Assembly (NCBI GenBank): GCA_024195585.1
Contig: SWBL01000222.1
Span: 1-64,000, forward strand
Direction of reading: 5' to 3'
DNA: 64,000 nt
Source: Aureobasidium sp. EXF-3400
Lineage: Eukaryota > Ascomycota > Dothideomycetes > Dothideales > Saccotheciaceae
Of the stretch, positions 1 to 11,574 are shown piece after piece; positions within the stretch are counted from its first letter, which is position 1; every line of letters begins with the position of its first letter. A program made the translations under genes and the position numbers. The notes beneath the pieces were generated by a model. It had not been told where the DNA came from and searched no databases. It saw nothing but the letters and a program-made list of their open reading frames with translations.

Positions 1-41
1 CACTAGATAATTGACATGGAATGGCATGTTAGCTAGAAGTA

Positions 42-62
42 GTGGCATGGCATGGCATGGAG
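42..62. repeat. Short GGCAT tandem repeat
   Basis: A short run of GGCAT units lies just beyond the NLR stop codon at 141-143. The rest of bases 1-140 shows no gene and is probably NLR 3' flanking sequence. Confidence 0.5.
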
Positions 63-140
63 CCGAAATTCCACCGATTCCATGTAACATCCACTCTGCT
101 GGTGACGTCGACGCGTCGCGCTTCTTTCCCTCTTCTCTCA

Positions 141-3100
141 TCACACTGGAATCTCTTCGACATTCTCAGCACCAGCTGTCGCTTGCATCACTTCGATCAC
201 ACGGACATCATCCGCCAGCTCCATCATAAGTTCCTCGAGACCAAAACCTTCATCATGCTCGACTGCTCCTGAATCTCTAAGCATTTGGATTATCTCTTTG
301 TCTCGCTTCGCCAACGCGATGTCAAGCGCCTCATTCAGTTGCGCCTTCGCTCCAGCGTTCAACAGCATTTTCACGATCTCTTGATTGCTCTTCTGGACTG
401 CTATGAGCAGTGGCGTTCTTTCTCGGTCATCGGGTGTATCGACGTCGACATGATGTGCCAACAGCGTCATAATCGACTTCGCGTTCTCTTTCCTTACAGA
501 ATGCCATAATGGAGTATAGCCATTCTCCGAACAGACGTTCTTGTCGACTCCAGGTTGCATGAGTAGGAGCTCGATCACTCCTGTCTTGTTGGAATCTGTG
601 GCACAGTGCAAAGGCGAGAAGCCCCCAATAAGGATGGGCAGGGTGCCGTTCGCGATTCCTTTCTCAATCAGGTTACGACACAGCTCTTCGAGACCAGTTG
701 AGGCTGCTGCAGTGAACAATGTCCTGCCTCCTGTCGTTGCTCTACTCAGATCAGTGCCCTCGACAGCCATGAGCATCTCGATCAAGTCCTGCTTGCCCGT
801 CCAAGTAGCCAACAACAGCGGAGTACACTTGCGTTTTGACACGTGGAGCGGATCAACATCGCCGCGCTTCAGCATCAAAGCGACAATGTCAGTGTGTCCG
901 CCTTGTGCAGCATAGTCGAAAGGAGTGCGTTGTGTACAATCAACCGCCTCGATGTTTGAAGCATCAGTCTCCAGTAACAACTTGACCACCCCCAGATGAC
1001 CTTCAAAACAAGCCATATGCAGTGCTGATCGTTTTCGCTTGCTCGTTCTCAAGATAATGCTTGCATCGTACTCGATCAGCAGCTTTAGCACATCGGTGTG
1101 GCCATACCGAGCCGCAAACATATATGCATTCATGCCTTCGAATTGCTCATGATCCAATTTGGCTTTACCAGTCTGCAACAAACATGACACGGCGTCCAGA
1201 CGCCCACTTTGGGCAGCATATATCAACGGCGTGGAGCCATCCTTGGTCACAGCATTGAGATCGTCACATTTCCTGCTGCGAATCACGATGGGCGCAAGCG
1301 CGTCCGCATAGCAACTTCGATGGAGGCTCGTAGCGCCGTAAGTTTTGTCCTTGATCATCGGATCGGCACCTGCTTCGATCAGTATCTCCACAACTCGAGC
1401 ATGGGTCATGCGATCACAGGCGCATGCCAGAGGAGTTTCGCCGTTCGAGTTTTGAGGGTCAACCAGTGCTCCTGCTTTTAAGAGCAGCTGTACGACCGCG
1501 GCACTCCTTAAGGCCTCGTGCAATGGTGTGCTCTTGGAGATCTTGGTGACAGCGTTCACGTCAGCGCCATGCTCGATGAGCAGTTCTGCGAATGCAGGGT
1601 CAGGAATCCCCCGTCTGCACGCAGAATGGAGAGCAGTCCAACCAGGTTTGCCAGGATCTTCGCTTCTAACGTCTGCTCCACCATCGAGCAGCAATTTCAA
1701 GACCTGCAAATTTGCCTCGGAAGACGCGTACACTATTGGACTAGGCCGATCTGAGCCAGTGACATTAACTTTTGCATCAAAGTCAAGCAAGGCCCGTATC
1801 GTTGACTCGTTCGTGTTTACGGCATATTGAATAGGTTGTCGGTTGTGCTTGTCCTTGGCTGAAGGATCTGCACCTGCTTTGAGGAGTATACGCACATGTG
1901 CTGCGAGACCGCTCCTTGCCAGTTTGTGCAGCGGAGTCAACCGTTTTTTATTGGCAAGGCTGACATTTGCCTTGTTCTCGAGAAGCAGTTCTATTATCGA
2001 CTCGGATGCTCCTGGGTACTGTGCGAGGCAATTCAGAACAGTATTGCCATCATCATCCCGTATGTTGATATCCGCTCCCCAAGACAGGAACAGTCGTACG
2101 ATGTCCTCTTTGCCTCTGCTCGCTGCAAGAAAAGAATGAAGTGGCGTGCACCCGTTGTCGTTTTTCGCATTGGGATCACATCCCTCCTCCAACAACCGTT
2201 CGACGATAGCATACAGGCTGTCGTGTTTCTCTGCTCGGACCGCAAAATGCAGAGCGGAGTCACCGCCTGATTCCGACTGAGCGGATGCCCCTCGCCCAAG
2301 AAGGCTTCTTACGAGCTTATAATCGCCTGCGCCAGCGGCGAAGTCAAGTACACTACACCTATTTTGTGCACGTTGAGTGAGATCGACCTTGCCACTCTCT
2401 AAGAGCATAAGGGCGGCTTTCGTTCGCCCGTACCTCGCGAGTCCGTGGAGTGGACTAAAGCTCAATCTGTCGACTACTGAAATGTTGGCTCCGGCAGCCA
2501 GTAGTACTCGTACGACTTCGTCGGAGCCGTTGGCATTACAGCATGCCACAGCCAGAGGTGTCATGTTATCGTTGTCTCTTGCCTCGATATCGACGCCGTA
2601 GCTTAGGATGTGCTCCACCCCCTCGGCATTTCCTCCCTTGGCCGCACAATGGAGCAAGGTCAAGCCAGAGTCGCTTTTGACATCAATTGCAGCGCCAGCG
2701 TTAACCAGAGTCAGCAATATGTCTTTGTCACCCCGCGTGGCTGCAAGATGAAGCGCACCTACCATTATTAGCAGTGTCTGCGAGCAATGGCAGAACAACT
2801 TACTGAAACCGTTATCATCCTTTGCATTGACCTTAACACCCTTGGATACGAACAGCTTGATGATGTTAGTATCACATCCTCCTTGGATCGCCTCGTGAAG
2901 TTCTGTTCTTCCGAAGGCGTCTGGCTCGCATGTTGCGCCACTTTTGAGGAGACGTTCGATCACCTTCGTCTTATTCTTCGCACAAGCAAAGTCCAGCGCC
3001 GATTTACCCACGCCATTTCTGACACTAACTCTTGCCTTCTTCGCAATGAGCAGCCGCACCATGTCAATGTCGCCAGTTTGTGCTGCCATATGAAGAGCTG

Positions 3101-6100
3101 TATTCCCATCCCGGTCCTGAGCATCAACGTTGGCTCCCCAGCGAACAAGGAGCTCGACAACGTCTTGAGAATGCTCCTCTAGACATGTCGCTGCTGCAAG
3201 CAAGGCAGTACCCTTGTATCGGTTAACAATCTCTGTGTCGGCACCCTTCTTCAGCAAGATCTGTACGGTCGACAGTCTGCCAAACTTTGCAGCAATCATC
3301 AATGCAGTGTCACCCCATGCTTGGAAGTTTACGAGAGCTCCATGTTCCAGTAGTATTCGACACATATCCTGGTTACCGGCTTTTGCTGCTGCAATCAGCG
3401 GCGTGATGCCGAACTCGCTTCGAAGATTGACCCTAACTCGATCTACTGAGAGCAAGTATTTTGCCACATTTCTGTGTCCACTCACACACGCGGCCACCAG
3501 TGGGCCAAAAGACGTATCGCCTTGATGGTTGACGTCCATCTCTTTTTCCTCGATGAGCCTTTTGACAATTTCGAGATTACCGGCAAATGCGGCCACGTGA
3601 ATGGGTGCCTCCCCTTCGATATTGTTATACTTCCAGTCAAGGTCAGAATGCTCTTCGAAAGCATTAATCAGGCCAAGCTTCGCTATCACAAATGTCTGGA
3701 TCGCTTTGTGCCCGTTCAGACATGGGAATTCAAAGTCGGTTTCTGCCCGGAAATATTGTTGTCGCTCAGTGCTCTCCAAGGCGTCATGATTCCAGATGCT
3801 GAATGCCTCATCGTCTCTTAGGAACGACTCCAGTTTCTCGACAAGATCCTCGTTGCGGTCTTTCACCAAGAGGGCATGGTAGACCCAGTTGACTACCGCA
3901 TATGCATAGAAGGACTTCGAATTTGGATCGGGCCGAGCCTCATCGTCACACCTACTTCTTCGAGATGACTCAAACTCTTCCAGACATCTCAACGCCGCGA
4001 AAGTGTGCAAAGCGTCGTTGGCATATCCTTCTCTTTCCACGAGAAATTCCTGGACCGACAGATGAGCAAATCTAAACGTGTCAGTTTCGTCATCGGCAAT
4101 AACCAGATTCCGGCAGTAGTCCAGCACTTCTTCTTTCTTCAGATCATCACCAGCTTCCGAAACGGCTTCGAGGATAACACCGGTTGTGAGGGGTCGCCTT
4201 GAGGTCAAAAGCCATCGGAGCACATATTCGGCGATGTCTCTGCTGCTCGGCCCAGATCGTACAATGCGGTCAAAGATGTTTTCATACAACTGACCGATTT
4301 CCGATGGGTTCTTCTCAAGCTCAATCAAGACATCCTTTTCTCGTTTGATGCCTTCGTCGCAAAGAGCTTGGAGCTGCAATTTGACCCAGAGGAACCTGAT
4401 ATCGTTAGCAATATCCTTGGAAGAGCTTGTTGGTTTCGGACGGCTGTACAGGACGCACCCAGGACGAACGCTGGTATATATCTGTCGAGAAGCACGACGC
4501 TTGTCAGCCCCTCAAAACATTGAACTAGAGTCCTGTCTCGGTGGAGACCCAATCACTCAGTTAATGAGTATCTTAGAGCTGACAAGCGCCGTAACCCGCA
4601 ATAGTATATCCCGGCAGATTGCCCGTTGCTGATGTGTCCGCGCAGCTACATCCACTTTGGTTATACACGTACATTCCTTGCGCAGAACCGTTAAACTTCT
4701 GGATTATGGTGTCCTTCAACTGGTTACTGACTTTGCCTCTGAGTAGGCGTCTATCGGTTATCGCGCGATTGACCTCCGCGATCACGTATTTGCGAATGTC
4801 GTCTCCATTCTCGCCCTGTCCGATCAAGATATGAACAGGAAACTCATCCTTAGGCATGTCCTGGCACACTTGGCTTCGGCCGGAGATTATGACCTTGACA
4901 GAAGCACTCTCCATGATCATTCTGATGGCCTTAAGGAGGTCCGGTATTTCTGCACACTCATCCAAAGCGTCGATAAGAATTATCGCTGTGCGGTCGCCTA
5001 CAAGCTTGGGGATCAATTCTGTCAGATTTCTGACGTTGAGGTGTTCAATTTGGTCGGCGTTCTTCTCATCAGCATCTTTTTTCTGAGCATCATATGCCTC
5101 AAGCAGTGCTGGTTCTGGTGGCTGGTCCAAGCCATTGAATGCTAGCTGTCTTGCGATCGATCCAAGGATCTCCTGTGTCCTAGTACGCTGTTGTTCTGAG
5201 GCGTTGCAATAGAAGTAAGCCACCTTTGACGCTTTAGGGTTTACCTTGTGCTCATCAAGGAGTTGTTGAACGACGACCGACCTGCCTTGCGTTAGCATAA
5301 GCACCATTCACAGATACCACATGCTAACATTAGCTTGGTTTTTCCGCAGCCAAGCGAGCCATGAAGTAGAATTGAGCACGATTTGGACGACTGCTTCCAA
5401 TCAACGTAATGGTGTCGTTGCATGAGCCACGAACCTGTGTCTGCTACCAGGTCTTCGTGCGCTTTGGCATGATGACTCTGTACCGGAACAGTCGACAGCC
5501 ACTGGAACCTTTGTTTCATCTCTTCGCCTGCAGAAAGTAAGTGTCTGCGCACGAAGAATGCATTGAAGACTCACGTGTCCTTTCGAGTCGCATCTCGTTG
5601 ACCTCGGCGGTCAAATCGTGAACAGGCTCAAGCCTCTTCATCATGTCGCGCGAGAGCTGACGCAGTCTTTGCAGCTCTTATTCGATTAGCTGGAACACTA
5701 GAAGTTATACTTCGAAGAGCCTGTCATACCATCTCGTGTTGATTCTACAGTACTCTGGACATCATTTATCTTTTGGTCGGTGTCTCTACTCTCTACAGTT
5801 TTCATCAGTAAAAGTACAACCCCAGACGCAGTGAGTCCAAACGTACTTTCAGCATCGATGAGTTTGAGGATCGCGTCAATTTCAACATGACCGGCTCTGA
5901 TCTCCGCGATGGGCGCCTCGACCACGGTACGCGACGACTTGAAGGCACTCTCGCCGACTCGCCCTGGAGCAGTGATCAGCACGCATTACAACCGACTATC
6001 GCATTCTCCGCAACTCACTGAACGTGCTCTTGTTGTAGTATGTGTTGGCAATGCCTAGGTACTTCAGGATGGCAACATAGACCTTTATTATCCCATCGGT

Positions 6101-6803
6101 GAGTTGGATTCTCAGGAAAGAGTCTTCCAGCAAGTACAAGCTTTCTACCACAGCATATCGTGTGATCATGGCTGAGACCAACTCGATTCCCTCAGCCATA
6201 TCTTGGAAGGTCGAGCTATCGTTGACAGCAATCTGTTGGATCATCTCATCAGTGACAGCACCAGTACACGATGGACAGGAATACACTCACATTCAGCAAC
6301 AACCTAACGCCAGCCCACGGCAACGCAGCGTGACCTGGATCATACTGCACAAGTGTATCTCCCACCTCCCTGAACTGTATCAATGCTGTTGTCAACTTGT
6401 CCACATAGTGCCTCAATGGCACTTCCCCCCTCTTGGTCTTGACCCTGATCTGATTATCATTTACTCTGTCTCTGCTGTTCCTTACCCCGGATAATGCATC
6501 TTCGACGATGTTTGTTGCAGAAGTGCCGCTTTTAGGCAGTTCGAGTGAGTTTCTCTCTTTTTCTGACAGCTTCTTGACGGCTTCTTGCCAAAGATTTCGG
6601 GCGAGGATGCGGTGGGGCAACGATTTTGTAGACGCGGCGGTAGAGGGTGAGGGAATTGCTGGGCTAGAGGGCGAGCTTTTGTACATGTCTTTCGCTCCAT
6701 GTTGTGGAATAGGTATATGTAGGGTATTGCTGGGTGCAGGCGCGATGGCCTGGTATGGTGGTGGTGGTGGTAGACTCATGCTTTCGGGTTTTCTTGTTTG
6801 CAT
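141..6803 (-). CDS. NACHT-ankyrin NLR-like receptor
   Basis: A fungal STAND/NLR protein of 2008 residues, presumably a cytoplasmic sensor in self/non-self recognition or stress response. Exons on the minus strand: 6803-6291, 6232-6019, 5963-5847, 5792-5730, 5676-5575, 5527-5329, 5281-4673, 4395-2804 and 2758-141 (6027 nt, in frame). Residues 1-65 are Pro/Ser-rich. Residues about 70-340 match the N-terminal domain common to NWD/NACHT NTPases (landmarks LPWAGVRLLL, IAVND). Walker A is GSLGCGKT near residues 393-400 and Walker B is IILIDALDE near 502-510. The winged-helix landmark HLSVQEFL lies near 716. About 33 divergent ankyrin repeats fill residues 865-1985. The 54 bp intron 5793-5846 and the 45 bp intron 2759-2803 were inferred because they remove sequence that breaks domain continuity. 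The donor GTACGT and acceptor at 4396-4672 restore a GMFLWVK junction. The domain call is firm; the ligand and effector output are unknown. Confidence 0.9.
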
Positions 6804-7919
6804 GCGACCAAACAGATTTAAATGGTGTTCACGACGATGAGGCTTAGTGACTAGAGGAAAGGAAACAGAAAAGCGAGATTGTCATGACACCTGGCAGACC
6901 CCTCATCGACGTGCTTATAGAAGGGTTTGTTATTATATTGCTTAAGCGCCTGGCCTTCTGCAGGATCCAGATGGCTGTCACTTGGTTTCGACGCCTGATG
7001 AGGCTCGTGCTCGCCTCAATACCACGTCCTCGGTATTTTGCCATGCAAATCTCGCCTCCACCTTCCACCACTCAACATTGAGGGTCAGGGCGCTTGTTTT
7101 CACTTCCGAATACAGGAAAAGGCAACGGATTAGATTGGTAGCTGAACTCGTTGACGTGCTTTGCGACAAACCTGGCTGTGAGGCGTCAATGTGGTTTCGG
7201 GCGGATAATATCATGGACAAAGAAATAGTATGGATATGGATATGGATATGGATATATTGTGGCTTTTTGATAACTATCGTCAATCCTAGGGCTTGCTTTG
7301 CTGAATATCTAAACAGGGTCAGGGCTCTACTCGACAAACATCACGCGGCAGGAATCTCTCTCTTCTCGATATCTTGTTGGTTTCCAAGTTTGCTATATCA
7401 GCGATATACATACCAGCCGTTCCGAGTTCTCTAAAACATATTCTTTGTTTGCATCTCAAGATTCTGGACATCGTCAAAGATTTGGCTTGTCTCTGGAGGT
7501 TTGCTCGAAGTGATAGTCCCATCAACTTTGTAGTCTTCTTGGTGAGATGTGTCGCACATGATTGTTTCCAGGCTCTCAAGCTCTGTGGTCATTGTATCTG
7601 GAATATTACGATGAAAGAATGCCGGTTCTGTTGAGGCTTCAGTTGTTTGTCAGGACTTCCTTAGGTTCCAGCAACTTCCACTTTCACTCGTTACTGACTT
7701 TTCTATCACTTGCTGCTCAACTTCCTTTCACAAAATCTCTGCCCGTGCGTCGTTTCCTTTGCACTTATCTGGATGGTTCGTGTGTTGGAGGAGTTCGTGG
7801 AAGTGACTTCTCGCTTCACTTTCACAGTCCAACACCGGCAGGTAACTTGCACTCGCATTTTCAAGACTATCGCTTCATCTTCTTTCAACCAGACCGCGCA
7901 TACTGGCTGCTTGTTGATC
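6804..7919. other. Divergent intergenic region, NLR / coiled-coil gene
   Basis: This holds the upstream regions of the minus-strand NLR and the plus-strand coiled-coil gene. Short frames here on both strands have no recognisable domains. A hexamer microsatellite of TGGATA units lies at about 7229-7256. The stretch 7630-7919 is rich in C and T and is probably the leader of the coiled-coil gene. The plus frame stays open upstream of 7920 back to 7710, but that extension begins with a non-conserved hydrophobic stretch. Confidence 0.5.
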
Positions 7920-9131
7920 ATGAGTTTCTCTTCGCAGATATCACAAGGCTCGATGCAGCCATCATCACAAGGCTCAAACAATCCACAATCAACAGAATTT
8001 CTTGTCCTTACATCAGAACGCTCAACTACGTCGCCATCACGAGACTCGACTGTCTCGGCATTCCAGGAGTCGACCACTCAATATTCAGACGACATCGACA
8101 AACACATCAACCAAGAGAACACCCGCCTCAGACAAGTATCTGTTGACAACACCTTGCTCCAAATCAAAGACTTGGTTTACTCTATGCAAGTTCATCAGCA
8201 GGAGCTGGCCAACGACACCATCGAGGTCAAGAAAAGAGATGAGACCATCACAACACTGAGTGCAGAGATTAAATCCAAGAATGCCACAATCGAAGATCTC
8301 CAAGCCCAAATCAAGGAGAAGGACGACGCTCTCGAAGACATGAGAAACACCCTGAAAGAAGTCAAAAAGAGTAACTCAACAAAAAATGACACAATCAAAG
8401 GACTTGAGGCTGTAGTGAGGGAGAAAGACCACAGTCTCTCGATGAAGAATGATACTATCACAGATACCAGTCGGGACAACTCAAGGAAAAAGCACAGAAT
8501 AACAATGCTCGAGTTTGAAGTCAAAAGTAAAAACATAACTATCGCTACTCTTGAGAAAGAGTTATGCGACAATATCATCAGGAGAGAAAAGCTGGAGCAA
8601 GAGTTCGAACGCCTTGGTATACAGACCGAGAGCAGGCAACGGCAGTCACTGCGCGGCAAAGCAACTGGTTTCATGCATCACTTCAGGGGACCACCTAGAT
8701 CATCTAGACTCACGCCTATCTCTGAAAAATCAGACTGCTCTCCAAGTGCTATCTCGCCTGGTCCAAGCCAGGCTGTCACCTCTCATCCTGCTATTGCTCC
8801 AGATTCACCACCAACCGCCCCTGGAATTGCATGTCAGTCTCCCGCCAGTTCCTCGCAAGATAAACTTCAAAGCCCCAAACCCCCAACCATCACCCTTGAG
8901 AAGCCAACAAAAACAGCATCGGTTGATTGGTCTACCATGACGACCGCACAAGGACGTTCTCTACACCCTCGATTTGGAGGGGAGGTAGACTGGCAGCTCC
9001 GTGAAGACAGTGTACGTGGTTGGGTCGGCGGTAGGTTTGGATCGAGACGGCGACCACTCCACACTTCTGACGAAGGTCTGTTGAATGCGCATGCAGCAAG
9101 AGGTGAAAAGGAGACAAAAGACTCGGAGTGA
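7920..9131 (+). CDS. Long coiled-coil protein, function unknown
   Basis: A predicted 403-residue protein in one exon. I do not recognise a named family. The first 55 residues are Ser/Thr/Gln-rich. Residues about 60-235 form a long hydrophilic coiled coil built from loosely repeated units with K-N-x-T-I and I-K-x-K-D cores, such as KNATIEDLQ and KNDTIKGLE. The remainder is Pro/Ser-rich and probably disordered, ending in a basic Gly/Arg patch and KETKDSE. The ATG at 7920 (MSFSSQ) is preferred because sequence upstream looks like leader rather than protein. An alternative ATG at 7710 would add 70 residues. It is divergent from the NLR gene. Coiled-coil proteins often scaffold other proteins, but no specific role can be assigned. 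Confidence 0.7.
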   Translation: MSFSSQISQGSMQPSSQGSNNPQSTEFLVLTSERSTTSPSRDSTVSAFQESTTQYSDDIDKHINQENTRLRQVSVDNTLLQIKDLVYSMQVHQQELANDTIEVKKRDETITTLSAEIKSKNATIEDLQAQIKEKDDALEDMRNTLKEVKKSNSTKNDTIKGLEAVVREKDHSLSMKNDTITDTSRDNSRKKHRITMLEFEVKSKNITIATLEKELCDNIIRREKLEQEFERLGIQTESRQRQSLRGKATGFMHHFRGPPRSSRLTPISEKSDCSPSAISPGPSQAVTSHPAIAPDSPPTAPGIACQSPASSSQDKLQSPKPPTITLEKPTKTASVDWSTMTTAQGRSLHPRFGGEVDWQLREDSVRGWVGGRFGSRRRPLHTSDEGLLNAHAARGEKETKDSE

Positions 9132-9304
9132 TGTTTTGCAGTTAAAGCACATGCATGATTCATGTCTCGTTATCAATACACTGTCGCAAGGAATTTGAGC
9201 AAATGATACGTGTTATTGTAGTTCTTTGTGAGAAACGAATGTAGTTGCTCCCAATCCCCCCCAGACTCCTATACAATAAGAGAAACACAGAAACTCTAGA
9301 TGCT

Positions 9305-11437
9305 TCATTTCTTCGTGCTCGATGCTTTTGTTGTAGAGGAGGATGTCGTCTTCTTGCCACCCTTGTCATCGCTAGATGTTGTCTTTGTTGACGATGTTGT
9401 CTTTGCCGAACTTGCTGATGTGACAAGTGTGCTGCCTGGTGTACTGCTAGCCCCTGAAGTTGAGGAAGCCACAGGTGCGGAAGCAACCGAAGACCCAGAC
9501 CCAGAAGCACTCACAGAAGCAGAACCACCACCACCCGACGAAACCACAGTCTGCAAAGTCGTCTGTGTGCTTCTAGTCTTCCAATACTCTTCAAGCTTTT
9601 CCTCAACCTCATTGACCTTCTTATAAGCATCCATGTCTTGGAAATCCTTGCACTTCTTCTCGATTGCGTCGTAATCGAAGTCACCGCCACGGTTGGTGAG
9701 GTCTGCAGCGTTGAAAGATTTGGCACGGTACTTGGTATCCATGGGATCGATGAAAGAGGTCTTTTCGTCGTAACCGAGATCTTTTAGTGCAGTGACGTTG
9801 AGAGCGGCCATCATGTCGTGGTCTTCGTGGATTAGGTTGTGGCAGTGGAACATGTAGAGACCATCCCATCTGGTTGAACAATGTTAGTAGGAGTCTTGGA
9901 TGTCGTGCGAGGGGTGTACTTACGGGCCATAGCGAGCAAGAACTTGAACCTTTTCGTTCTTGTTCAGCCATACTACATCCTTCAACGCAGTCTGCTCGTA
10001 AGGAAGAACTCCGCGAGTACCACCAGTGCGGCTGACAACTTGAAAGTCGATGAGGTGAATGTGGATTGGCTATTGCAGAAGGTTAGCATAGTCTCGACAA
10101 GAAGATACGAAGAGTAACTTACGTGACTCCAGCCGCCTGCACTGTTGATAAGTTCCCAACGTTCCACAGAACCTCTCTCTGGCTTAGCAATGACACGATC
10201 TTCCACATCGGCCCAAGTGACACCATTGACCTGCCACTCGCCATTGCTGCGCTGGAACTCATACGAGCGGTCGACAGTTGATTTAGCCGGTGGCAACGGC
10301 ACATTGCGAAGGTTTGCAGGCAAAGCATCATTGTTGCTAGTATCGCTGACAGAGTCGCCAACCACAAATCTCATCACACGATCAGTGGCAATGTAATCGT
10401 CGTCTGCGGCGACCTTGCCAGTGTTCTTGAGTGTAACGTTCTGGCCAGCGTATTTTGCGAAATCGAAAACCACTTCCCAGCGTTCTGCCATGGAGATGTC
10501 GAGTTGAGTGGTATCAACAGGGCTGGCAAGAAGACCTGCATCTGAGCCAATGACTGCAAAAGGAATGCGGACACCTTTGTTGGTGTCTGCTTCTGCGTAG
10601 AGCTGGAAAGAACGACTGACGGAAGTGTCGAGGAAGCGGAATAGATACTTGCGAGGCTCGACCTTGAGATATGGCCATGGTTGACCATTGACATGGATGA
10701 CATCGCCAAAGACACTGACGGTTTCCCCGTTGAGCTCGGGGTCCCAGAGTGTGCCATCGGCATTGTAACGTTTGGCCGCAAGAGCGAGAGGGACATCGTA
10801 TTTGCCAGATGGAAGCTTGAGGGAATTCTTGTGATCATCCTCTAGGATGTAGAAGCCTGCTTGACCGAAATAGGCATTCTCGGCAGTGTGCATGGCGGCA
10901 TGGTCGTGATACCAAAGTGTTCTGGCAGCTTGTGCGTTGGGGTAGTAGTAGTCCTTGTATTGTCCAGGCTCAGTGGTGTCATCAGCCCAGCCATCAAATG
11001 GTGCACGGCCTGCAGGTTATGTCAGTACATTGCAAGCATTGATTCGAAGGGACAACACATACTGTAAGATCCATGGAGGTGAACCGAGTTTGCACGGTCG
11101 GCATGATTGATGAAGCGAACGACAGCCTCACGACCTTGCTTCATCTTGAAGGTTGGTCCAGGGACCATGCCATCGTAACCGACATGTCGTGCTTTGATGC
11201 CAGGGTAGATCTCGATATCAACAGGCTTGATATCAATCTCGTAGTAATCGATGTTTTCATATGACCTGGTGGACGTCAGACAATGAACCATATACAAATT
11301 TACTAATCTGCTTACCTAAGGGGTTCTTTGACCGGAGGGACTGGCAGAGGATACTCGAAGAAGTTCTTGTAAGGCCGAGAGTCCCAGTCCTTCGCTTGAA
11401 TCAAGGGGAATAGAGCGAGTAGCAGGAGAGGATGCAT
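9305..11437 (-). CDS. Secreted multicopper oxidase (bilirubin oxidase/CotA-like)
   Basis: A 640-residue four-copper oxidase that couples oxidation of phenolic or bilirubin-like substrates to reduction of O2. Exons: 11437-11316, 11265-11063, 11009-10123, 10069-9924 and 9869-9305 (1923 nt, in frame). Residues 1-16 are a signal peptide (MHPLLLLALFPLIQA). All copper motifs are present: HLHG near 103-106, WYHDHA near 141-146, HPIHIHL, and HCHNLIHEDHDM carrying the Cys ligand and axial Met. The motif order and the HLHGSYSRAPFDGW segment resemble ascomycete bilirubin oxidases more than laccases or Fet3, and there is no C-terminal membrane helix. The last 90 residues are an unusual Ser/Thr/Gly-rich tail ending in lysines, likely O-glycosylated or a wall-association linker. 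No FTR1 permease is adjacent, so an iron-uptake role is not supported. Confidence 0.92.
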
Positions 11438-11565
11438 GTTTGGCGAGGATATGTGGAGAGGGTAGAGCGAGATGATAGAAATTGAGAGAGACGAGCGGAA
11501 GAGACGAGAAGAGGAAGCGAGGGAAGACGGTTGATGCTTCTGACTTACTGGACCAAGAGTAGACG

Positions 11566-11574
11566 ATTTATATA
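11566..11574 (-). promoter_or_regulatory. Probable TATA box of the multicopper oxidase gene
   Basis: Read on the minus strand this is TATATAAAT, about 130 bp upstream of the oxidase start codon at 11437. Its position and match to the TATA consensus support a core promoter role. Confidence 0.5.
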
